Shown here: one piece after another, positions 54,719 through 64,000 of the stretch
How the letters are laid out: the number at the start of each line of letters is the position of its first letter
Numbering within the stretch: position 1 is the stretch's first letter
Origin: Paulinella micropora
Taxonomy: Eukaryota; Cercozoa; Imbricatea; Euglyphida; Paulinellidae
Direction: 5' to 3'
Length of the DNA stretch: 64,000 bases
Assembly (NCBI GenBank): GCA_019918135.1
Contig: WBZZ01005319.1
Coordinates: forward strand, 61,001 to 125,000
Made by a program: the position numbers and the translations under genes
Notes under the pieces: generated by a model
What the model was told of the DNA's origin: nothing
What the model saw: the letters and a program-made list of their open reading frames with translations, nothing else
The model's database searches: none

Positions 54719-54925
54719 GGGCAATTCGCAGAGTGGTTGGCGAGAAAGAGCAGCAGCGCAGCTGCAAAGTGGCATTTCTGATAGTCCTAGCTCTTTTTCT
54801 ACCTCAGGGCTGGGAGTTGGGAACAGCATATATATGGACACCCCTCTGCACCTTGGGCACGATGCGTTGGGACCTCTATGAAACTCTGTGCAATGTGCAG
54901 AGTGGTTGGGGAGCTGCGAGCACCC
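54617..54925. repeat. Diverged duplicate of about 220 bp around a CT tract
   Basis: CGCACCTTGGGCACGATG near 54630 and TGCACCTTGGGCACGATG near 54850 begin related segments, both ending in GCAGAGTGGTTGG (54728 and 54897). The first copy carries a (CT)n tract (54667-54715). Confidence 0.65.
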
Positions 54926-55044
54926 TCTCTCCCCACCCCTCCGCACGCCATCCCTCGTTCAACTGCCCACTCTCGCCGCCCGCCAGACACAAGCATCCCC
55001 CACCCCCCACCACCCACTTTCGGTCGCGTGCGCTACAGAAGAGA

Positions 55045-55331
55045 AATGCTTGTTTCCTGCTTTGCTTTTTTTTTTCGTTTTGGCGCACATTCCCGCTGGA
55101 GCTTGTCCTAAGGCTCCTGGTCTGTGCTAGTACTACCCTACATGTTTCATCTCCGCAGCTGTTTACTCTCTCTCTCTCTCTCTCTCTCTCATCCCCAGCC
55201 CGTGACCGAAAACACGGAGCCAAACGAGTGAACGTTGGGGTCGCTGGGATCCCTTATGGGCACTGGTCTGGCACCTTGCAAAAGCGTACTAAAGGACAAT
55301 GCAAACTACTTGCAGCGTTAATACAAACGCC
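55045..55331 (+). repeat. Dispersed repeat family with microsatellite tail, copy A
   Basis: Begins with TTGGCGCACATTCCCGCTGG, contains a short CT tract, then ACGGAGCCAAACGAGTG, GGGATCCCTTATGGGCACT and TACTTGCAGCGTTAATACAA, running straight into CA-rich sequence. The same order appears inverted at 62512-62920, and the right half also at 56935-57046 and (inverted) 62030-62146. The constant 3-prime CA tail suggests a SINE-like or other short mobile element. Confidence 0.6.
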
Positions 55332-55362
55332 AACACGCCAACGCACGCACACCCACCCCCCT

Positions 55363-55413
<51 letters not shown>

Positions 55414-55870
55414 CCACCCACCCCCTTCCCCCCCCCCCCCCCCCCAACCACACACACACCCACACACACACATACATAGGCGCATAATACGTACATACAT
55501 TCAAATACATAAACACAAACACACCAAACACACACATAATACATACATACATACACTCAGAAAGACAAACACGAGGAAACACAACAACACACACACGCAC
55601 ACCCACTCTCACGCTCACACACACAGACACACATACACACAGAATACATGTATATACATACATAATACATACATGCACACAGATACACAAACACAAGCAC
55701 ATAAACGCACACAACACGCGCACCCGCGCGCCCACACACACATGCGAACACCAACACATACAGACACATAAACACACGCCCACACACACATGCTAACACC
55801 AACACACACAGACACATAAACACACACCCACACACACATACACACACATAGACACATTCACAAAGACAAG
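55332..55870. repeat. Poly(C) tract and CA-rich microsatellite
   Basis: C runs at about 55367-55411 and 55427-55445 are followed by (CA)n, TACATA and ACACACAGA-type repeats to 55870. No gene. Confidence 0.9.
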
Positions 55871-55914
55871 CAGCCCAGAGGGCGCTGCTGCGATAGCCGA
55901 TATGCTTAAGGTAC

Positions 55915-56004
55915 CTCCAACGCTTTCGCGATGTGCCGTGCTCCTTCTGCACCAATCGAGTTGCTTGAAATGTCTAGCTTCTCCAGCTTGCACTCCTTGT
56001 TCTC
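55915..56004 (-). other. Isolated 30-codon leucine-rich-repeat exon
   Basis: On the minus strand, 90 bases read in one frame from GAG to GAG with the sequence CKLEKLDISSNSIGAEGARH followed by IAKALE. This is a ribonuclease-inhibitor/NLR-type LRR (LxxLDLSxNxIGxEGAxxLAxAL). The segment is preceded by TACAG and followed by GTACCTTAAG, so it looks like a phase-0 exon of one repeat length, the way NLR-type LRRs are usually encoded. No flanking LRR exon is visible in the microsatellite sequence on either side. It could be an exon of a host gene lying in a long intron, or a relic. Confidence 0.5.
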
Positions 56005-56192
56005 CTGTACACACAAATACACTCTTCTTCAGTGCTAGTACTAGTACCGCGCCGCGCGGTAGCAAACACTAACACCTACAGACACACAATATACACACAC
56101 TCTACATAGATACATATGTTCAAACATAACATACATGCATAATAGCAAAGAAACACAAACACAAACAAACACTCACGCATACAGACACAAAA

Positions 56193-56383
<191 letters not shown>

Positions 56384-56934
56384 GCTTGCTCTGTGGTGGC
56401 TATATTGAGAGTTGTGACTGTTGTTGGTTTTACAGTGCGCTATGCCCAGGTATATTTCTGACCTTACCGTGAGCACCCTCCCTCTCTCCCTCTTACTCTC
56501 TCTCCCAACACACCTGCTGCCTACTTCGCTGCATACACTATAAAGAAGACCACTTCTTTGAATGTCATGTTTCTTTTTTGTGGTGTTGAGCTGTAGCTGA
56601 AGTTTGTACATCCCAACTTCCCGAGAGCATGGACAAATATAGATCAAACATTGCATATCTTTTTGTTGTTTCTTTTTCTGTGTATATATGGTTTGGACAC
56701 GAGGGGTCGGTGTACGCAGACTACGCGAGAGCACAAGGGAATGCGATCCAGGCCAATCTTTAAGTAGAAAGAAAAAAAGGATTCATGCTATTTGAGTAAT
56801 TTGGTCAAGCTTCTCCGTGATAAACACGCGACGCCCACAAACAGATTACTCAGATTAAGCAGCGTTAGTCTAGCGTTGACTGTCAGTCTGGCATCAGTAA
56901 AAACTGTTGAGTACGGATTCGTTTGCAAACATGT

Positions 56935-57046
56935 GCACTGTGACCGAAAAAACGGAACTAAACGAGTGACGAGTGTTGGGGTTGCTAGGAAGAATATGAT
57001 CCCTAGTAGCTCTTGCGGGCACTAGTCTGGCACTTAGACGAAACCT
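56935..57046 (+). repeat. Dispersed repeat family, partial copy B
   Basis: Contains TGACCGAAAAAACGG, AAACGAGTGACGAGTGTTGG and GCGGGCACTAGTCTGGCAC, matching the right half of copy A with more divergence. No CA tail follows. Confidence 0.55.
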
Positions 57047-57560
57047 AACCAAAGCCACAATACGATAACTAGGATAACTACTTTTTTGGAAAGTGATGGA
57101 AAATTTTTTTGGGGCAATTTTTGGCTGATGGGGAAATTTGCACCAGGAAAAAACAAAAAAAAACTGTTTTCTGATTTCTGTGATTTCTGATTCCACTGCG
57201 ACTTCTTTCACTTATAAAACAACCTTGATTATTCTAGGCAAGACAACTAAAAGTTAATGATAATGTATTGAATTAACCGTGGTGATAACTAACTTACACT
57301 TGTAACGAGAAATCACTAGAAGATGTCTATATGAGAAATCAGAACATGTAGAAAAGAATATCTTATCAGATCGGACCTATTACTATATTGAATGGTGTAA
57401 ATATGATCATATTAGCTGTGAGCAGATATGTGTTCAGCTCTTTTTTGAAAGAGGAAATAGCGTTAGTGTCTTTAGGATGGTTCTCTCTCCAATTGTGCTT
57501 CTGATTTCGCTTCTGATTTCTCTTTCAAACGTATTTATTTCTCTTTGCAACAGTACTATT
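57047..57560. other. AT-rich sequence with part of an inverted dispersed repeat
   Basis: The piece at about 57150-57240 (CCACTGCGACTTCTTTCACT, GATTATTCTAGGCAAG) is related, in inverted orientation, to 58995-59065. The rest is unique AT-rich sequence with no supported frame. Confidence 0.45.
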
Positions 57561-57599
57561 ATGTGTGTCAGTCTGTGTGTGTATATATTCTTACCTATG

Positions 57600-57665
57600 T
57601 AAGTATGGACACACGCACACAAATACCAACACACACACACATACATACTCATGCCCACACCAACA

Positions 57666-57702
<37 letters not shown>

Positions 57703-58109
57703 ATGCCCACACCAACACACAACACACATAATACACACATACATACACACACAATATAAATGCATGCATGCACAATACATACTGTCACACATATTACATA
57801 CATGTTACATACATACATATACACAAACACAAACAAACACAACACCAACACACACACACACACACAATCATACTCATGCCCACACCAACAGACACACACA
57901 CACACACACACACACACTCATGCCCACACCAACACACAAACACACATAATACACACACAATATAAATGCATGCATGCACAATACATACATACTGTCACAC
58001 ATATTACATACATGTTACATACATATACACAAACACAAATAAACACCAACACACACACACACAATCATGCCCACAACACACTCTCATGCCCACAACATAC
58101 ACTCATGCC

Positions 58110-58140
<31 letters not shown>

Positions 58141-58293
58141 AGAATGTAAATACACAAGATAAGTACATGCATGCACAATTCATACATACACATACACACA
58201 TAGTACATACATATGTTACATAAATACACATACACACAAACACAAACAAAAACAACACCAACACACCATCACACACACATCCACCCACCGACC

Positions 58294-58324
<31 letters not shown>

Positions 58325-58335
58325 GCACGCAAACA

Positions 58336-58369
<34 letters not shown>

Positions 58370-58610
58370 TCCAACACACACACACACACACAAATCCAAC
58401 ACACACACACACACACACACACATCATCTCACATCATGCCCACACCAATACACACACACACACATGCCCAAACCAACACACACACACACACACACACAAA
58501 CACGCTCACACACACAAACACCACCACACGCACTCACGCCCCCCCCCCCCCCCCCCACTCCCCCACACACACACAATACAAGTCGAATACATACATGCAA
58601 TACATACATA
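57600..58610. repeat. CA-rich compound microsatellite, about 1 kb
   Basis: Long (CA)n blocks are mixed with repeated TACATACATA and CATGCATGCACAATACATAC segments; a unit of about 200 bp (CATGCCCACACCAACA, ATAAATGCATGCATGCACAA) recurs at least twice, at about 57760 and 57964. His/Thr and Cys/Val frames are repeat products. Confidence 0.95.
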
Positions 58611-58766
58611 GACACATACATACATGTTCGTATTATGTATATACTTGATTTTACACACTATTGTCTTGTATATTCAGGTTTTTTGTTCTTGCTCAGTGTT
58701 TGTTTACATTGACGTTTGTAATTGTTGTTTGTTTTCCAGCCAGGCGCGATGCTCCTTCCCTCCTCT

Positions 58767-58828
<62 letters not shown>

Positions 58829-59071
58829 TGCAGTCAGTCTCTCTCTCTTCTCCACCTCACCCCTCACCATCTTCCCCCCCCCCTCTCTCTCTCTGTCTGT
58901 CTCTCTCTCTTTCTCATTCACCCTTGCATTCCTCTCTCTCTCGTTTGAGAAAGGGAAAGGAGGGCGTTAGTGTCTTAGATTTTGTATCAAGTTTCATTAA
59001 TCTAGGAATAATCAAGATTCTTCTAAGTAAAAGAAGTCGCAGTGTGGAAAAAGAAATCAGAAGTCAGATGT

Positions 59072-59157
<86 letters not shown>
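58611..59157. repeat. CT/CA microsatellites, dispersed-repeat piece and (ATT)n
   Basis: Holds (CT)n at about 58769-58806 followed by (CA)n, more CT-rich sequence, the piece at 58995-59065 related to 57150-57240, and (ATT)n from about 59071 to 59157. No gene. Confidence 0.8.
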
Positions 59158-59160
<3 letters not shown>

Positions 59161-60057
59161 CCCAATGGCCTCAAGGCGTTAAACTGTGACGCCAACTCAT
59201 AACCCTTTGGTGGTAGATGCTGGGGAGGAGGGTCGTTGCGCGCGTAAAAGATCTTAAACTCCGCATATGCTGGTTGATAGCCCAGGACCCAGCAGACACC
59301 AGATTGTTACGGGTGGGGTTTCGAGGCAGCTCTAGCAACCGCGCTTGGTGTATGCACTTGCACATTCGGTGACGTCTTGCAAGAGGTTGCTGGGACTGCG
59401 GAACAACCTCGGCTTAGTGCAGTCTTGCCCTCAGGAGCTCCATCGGTGGCCCCGATCATCAGGCGAGAGACTGACACGGGGGGGTGGAGGACCTCGAACA
59501 AGGGTATTGGAGGCTTATGTCCGTTGAGGATATGCCATTAGCTGCATCAGTACGCCTCAGATATAGTAAATCTGCCTTGGAGTGTTGACTGTGACATATT
59601 TGAGGGAAATCCCGATGAAAAAACCTAGTCACACTTGCTAAACAGAGTTCCAGCCCAATGGCCTCAAGGCGTTAAACTGTGACGCCAACTCATAACCCTT
59701 TGGTGGTAGATGCTGGGGAGGAGGGTCGTTGCGCGCGTAAAAGATCTTAAACTCCGCATATGCTGGTTGATAGCCCAGGACCCAGCAGACACCAGATTGT
59801 TATGGGTGGGGTTTCGAGGCAGCTCTAGCAACCGCGCTTGGTGTATGCACTTGCACATTCGGTGACGTCTTGCAAGAGGTTGCTGGGACTGCGGAATAAC
59901 CTCGGCTTAGTGCAGTCTTGCCCTCAGGAGCTCCATCGGTGGCCCCAATCATCAGGCGAGAGACTGACACGGGGGGGTGGAGGACCTCAAACAAGGGTAT
60001 TGGAGGCTTATGTCCGTTGAGGATATGCCATTAGCTGCATCAGTACGCCTCAGATAT

Positions 60058-60059
<2 letters not shown>
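59158..60059 (+). mobile_element. 493-bp repeat dimer flanked by (ATT)n
   Basis: Two head-to-tail copies start at 59158 and 59651 with CAGCCCAATGGCCTCAAGGC. The first includes an 85-bp linker (ATCTGCCTTGGAGTGTTGAC) and the second ends at CGCCTCAGATATAGT before (ATT)n. The unit is highly similar between copies (a few substitutions). Open frames of about 60 codons on both strands are preserved only because copies are similar. It is probably the non-coding 3-prime part of a LINE-type element or an unclassified retroposon. Confidence 0.7.
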
Positions 60060-60093
<34 letters not shown>

Positions 60094-60267
60094 TAGGGAG
60101 TACATAGGCCATCGGTCCTTTCCATGGGCTGATTGGTATAAAGCTCCTAGAGTAATGTTCTATGCCGTCACTTCCTTTATTCCACCGATTGGTGTGGAGA
60201 CTTTCCTTATGGAATGGAGGACTGGATGCACATGGCCTTTTGGCTCAGCAATTGGCAGGAGATACAC
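60094..60267 (-). mobile_element. LINE-like 3-prime tail fragment
   Basis: Read on the minus strand, the segment ends ATGGCCTATGTACTCCCTAA and continues into (AAT)n, a form typical of CR1/L2-like LINE 3-prime ends with trinucleotide tails. It contains no reverse-transcriptase motif. The right edge passes directly into another (ATT)n tract. Confidence 0.4.
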
Positions 60268-61768
<1,501 letters not shown>

Positions 61769-61769
61769 G

Positions 61770-61836
<67 letters not shown>

Positions 61837-61841
<5 letters not shown>

Positions 61842-62007
61842 GAAAAAGCAGTCTTGCCCTCAGGAGCTCCATCGGTGGCCCCGATCATCAGGCGAGAGAC
61901 TGACACGGGGGGGTGGAGGACCTCGAACAAGGGTATTGGAGGCTTATGTCCGTTGAGGATATGCCATTAGCTGCATCAGTACGCCTCAGATATAGTATTA
62001 CGAAAAA
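61837..62007 (+). mobile_element. 5-prime-truncated copy of the 493-bp family with 11-bp flanking repeats
   Basis: A fragment from GCAGTCTTGCCCTCAGG to CAGATATAGT (about 61848-61996) is flanked by ATTACGAAAAA at 61837-61847 and 61997-62007. Truncation at one end only, plus an 11-bp target duplication, is the signature of target-primed reverse transcription, and fixes CAGATATAGT as the 3-prime end of the element on the plus strand. Confidence 0.6.
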
Positions 62008-62029
62008 AATTGCGCCACGCCTTTCTTGT

Positions 62030-62146
62030 TTGCGCTCCAAGTAGTTTGTATTGTTGCTTTGGTAGGCATCAGAGTAGTGCCCACAAGGGATCCCAGAAAA
62101 CTCCAACCATCACTCGTTGGGCTCCGTGCTTTCGGTCACGGACATA
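62030..62146 (-). repeat. Dispersed repeat family, partial copy C
   Basis: Inverted relative to copy A: AGTGCCCACAAGGGATCCCAG, then CACTCGTTGGGCTCCGTG and TTTCGGTCACGGAC. It is followed by CA-rich sequence that belongs to the next tract. Confidence 0.55.
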
Positions 62147-62511
62147 AAAATAAATCACAACCACACCAACACACACATAATACGTACATTTAATACACAG
62201 TCACATATACCACGAAGACAAACACAAACACAACACACCAACTCACAGACGCACACACTCACGCCCACAGACACAGACACACATATACATACGCACATAA
62301 TACATACATACATGCATACATGCATACACGAACAGAACACTTGGTATGTTTCTTTGTGTTTGTCTTTGTGTGTGTATGTGTATATGTATTATGTGTGTGT
62401 TCGTGTGTTTGTGTTTATTAAGTATTTGTATGCACGTATTATGTACCTATGTGTGTGTGTGTGTCTGTGTGTGTGTGTGCGTGGGCGTGTGTTGGTGTGT
62501 TAGTGTTTGTA
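62147..62511. repeat. CA/GT microsatellite
   Basis: CA-rich on the left (to about 62340) and GT-rich on the right (62345-62510). The GT half runs into the inverted copy D, consistent with a CA tail of that copy. Confidence 0.85.
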
Positions 62512-62920
62512 TTAACGCTCCAAATAGTTTCGCACGTCCTTTGGTAGGCTTTTGCAAGGTGCCAGACTACTAGTATTGCCCACAAGGGATCCCAGCAACC
62601 CCGACAATCATTCATTTGGCTCCGTGTCTTCGGTCAACGGGGGATGATAGAGAGTAAACCGCTGCGGAGGGAGGAGGGAGGAAGAAGGAGGGAGGGAGCA
62701 GGAAAGAAGAAGGAATGAGGAGAAAGGAGGAAGGAGGAAGAAGGAAGAAGGCAGAGGAAGGAATCGAAGAAGGAAGAAGCAAAGAGGAAAGAGAAAGCAC
62801 TGCCAAGAAGATGGAAACATGTAGAGTAGTAATAGCACAGACAAGGACCCTTAGGACAAGCTCCAGCAGGAAGGTGCGCCAAAACGAAAAAAAAGCAAAT
62901 CCGGCATCACTTTCTTCTGT
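62512..62920 (-). repeat. Dispersed repeat family, full-length copy D
   Basis: Inverted order of copy A: TTAACGCTCCAAATAGTTT, AAGGTGCCAGACTAC, AAGGGATCCCAGCAACCCC, TTTGGCTCCGTGTCTTCGG, a GGA/GAA-rich tract (62665-62810) in place of the CT tract, then GGACAAGCTCCAGCAGGAAG and GTGCGCCAAAACG. Both termini agree with copy A. Confidence 0.6.
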
Positions 62921-63052
62921 AGCATCCCTGCAACCTTTTAATAAGAAATCAGAAAGTCAGAAATTGGTTTTTTCTTTCCCGGACTGACGGGCGAGAGGGA
63001 GGGGGCCCCAGTCCATCCGTCCGGGAAAAAAAAAAAAAAAAAAAAAAAAAAA

Positions 63053-63520
63053 GTTCCGAATGTCTGGTTTCTGATTTTGCAAGGATTGCTGCACGGGTTG
63101 CAGGGGTTATGCAAAAGCTGCAAGCAGGAAGCGCGCGAGAGAACCAAAAAAATTTACCCTGGCCCCTCCCTCTTCCCCCCCCCCCCCTCCCTCCCTGACT
63201 CCGCCCCCCCCCCCCCCCCCGGTCAATCCGTCCGGGAAAAAAAAAGTTCCGAATGCCTGGTTTCTGATTTTGCAAGGATTGCTGCACGGGTTGCAGGGGT
63301 TATGCAAAAGCTGCAAGCAGGAAGCGCGCGAGAGAACAAAAAATTTACCCTGGCCCCTCCCTCTCACGCCCCCCCCCCCCCCCCCCTCTTCCGCCCGTCC
63401 GCCCAGAAAAAAGAAAAAAAAACAGTTCTGAATGATAGATTTCTGATTTTTGCCAGACATGCTGGACGCGCTGCGGGCGGCGTGCTACGGCTGCAAGGGG
63501 GTAAGCACGCCGCGAGAAAA
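63053..63520. repeat. 193-bp tandem repeat, two close copies and one diverged
   Basis: Copies begin at 63053, 63246 and 63425 with GTTCCGAATG or GTTCTGAATG. Shared segments include TTTCTGATTTTGCAAGG, GCACGGGTTGCAGGGG and GCAGGAAGCGCGCGAG. C runs separate the copies. Nothing coding is supported. Confidence 0.8.
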
Positions 63521-63551
63521 CGAGGAATGATGTTTTTTTCCTATTACTGGG

Positions 63552-63811
63552 TACATTCAAGTGTCAAACTCAGTCATAGAATTTGAATTAAGGGCAAGAT
63601 TTCAGATTAGCGGCCAGATTTCAGATTAGTAGTCAGAATTCAAATTAGTTCAATTTGACGGCTATATCCGTCCGCAAAATATGCATAATTTTGGGAAATG
63701 TTACCGTTAAATTGAACTAGTTTGAATTCTGACCACTAATCTAAAATCTGCGCTAATCTGAAATCTGACCCTTAAATCAAATTCGATGATTGAGTTTGAC
63801 ACTTGAATGTA
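63552..63811. mobile_element. Palindromic MITE with TA ends
   Basis: Left arm 63552-63661 and right arm 63704-63811 are reverse complements over about 108 bases (ends TACATTCAAGTGTCAAACTCA and its complement, with about 10% mismatch) around a 42-base loop. Both outer ends are TA, as expected for a Tc1/mariner-type target duplication. It has no coding capacity and is a foldback MITE. Confidence 0.8.
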
Positions 63812-64000
63812 TTAATACCTAGTCATATCTTAGTGCTGTAGCACACCACTGCAATCAGTGCTATTAATACATCAGCATTTTCTGTAAAATCAGAAACCAG
63901 AAATTCAGAAATATTGTTAGTTTTTTTTGCAGGCGGGCGCGCGGAAGGGAGGAGGGGGGGGGGGGGCAGGGGGGGTGTTGTAGCGCGCGTGAGAATGAAT
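63812..64000. other. Right edge: partial repeat and G run
   Basis: AATCAGAAACCAGAAATTC (about 63889) is an inverted match to part of the 63053-63520 unit. A G run follows at about 63953-63966. No gene. Confidence 0.4.

Noticed and set aside
58216-58611. Frames rich in Cys/Val or Thr/His on both strands between 55.3 and 58.6 kb
   Set aside because: Translations of CA/GT microsatellites.

Overview
The window is eukaryotic-type DNA in two parts. From the left edge to about 52 kb it is a dense, GC-rich block of genes on both strands that looks derived from a large nucleocytoplasmic DNA virus (Nucleocytoviricota-like). From about 52 kb to the right edge it holds almost only microsatellites, minisatellites and transposable-element remnants of the kind found in animal genomes. 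The simplest reading is an old viral insertion, or a viral contig heavily invaded by repeats, in the genome of a eukaryote, perhaps an aquatic invertebrate. The host and the virus family cannot be fixed from sequence alone.

Evidence for a large DNA virus: an RNA polymerase II-type largest subunit (34987-40411), an SF3 helicase with primase-type zinc motifs (21615-24269), the N-terminal piece of a PrimPol-like primase (51376-52056), a C2H2 zinc-finger array joined to a nuclease-like domain of a type common in giant viruses and algae (41030-43116), a kelch protein (50033-51374), and a family of F-box/leucine-rich proteins, mostly on the minus strand (10828-13631, 14804-16839, 19150-19800, 24694-26190, 32981-34584). 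The left 10 kb carries three successive surface-type glycoprotein genes with signal peptides, Thr/Pro stalks or coiled coils, and C-terminal membrane anchors. At 28922-32739 is a gene combining an ADP-ribosylglycohydrolase domain with a macro-like domain; a 1.5-kb AT-rich insert with 12-bp inverted ends splits it.

Many of the large viral genes no longer read as one frame, while several smaller ones (24694-26190, 42762-44549, 45544-46116, 46213-46722, 18296-18670) look whole. The viral genes are treated here as fossils and their individual lesions are not catalogued. Almost every intergenic gap contains long runs of G or C, often 15-30 bases. A 420-bp near-perfect inverted repeat with a TATA-like box in each arm (20587-21006) lies in the largest gene-free gap of the viral block and is a candidate replication origin or bidirectional regulatory element. 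Tandem 285-bp repeats with strong hairpins (27803-28430) sit in another gap.

The right part contains a GAA-rich purine tract, a roughly 98-bp minisatellite array, long CA/CT tracts, a 93-base poly(T), dispersed repeats with microsatellite tails, 493-bp repeat dimers flanked by (ATT)n, a tRNA-derived SINE, a LINE-like 3-prime tail, a 260-bp palindromic MITE with TA ends, and one isolated 30-codon leucine-rich-repeat exon. No rRNA, functional tRNA or CRISPR array was seen.
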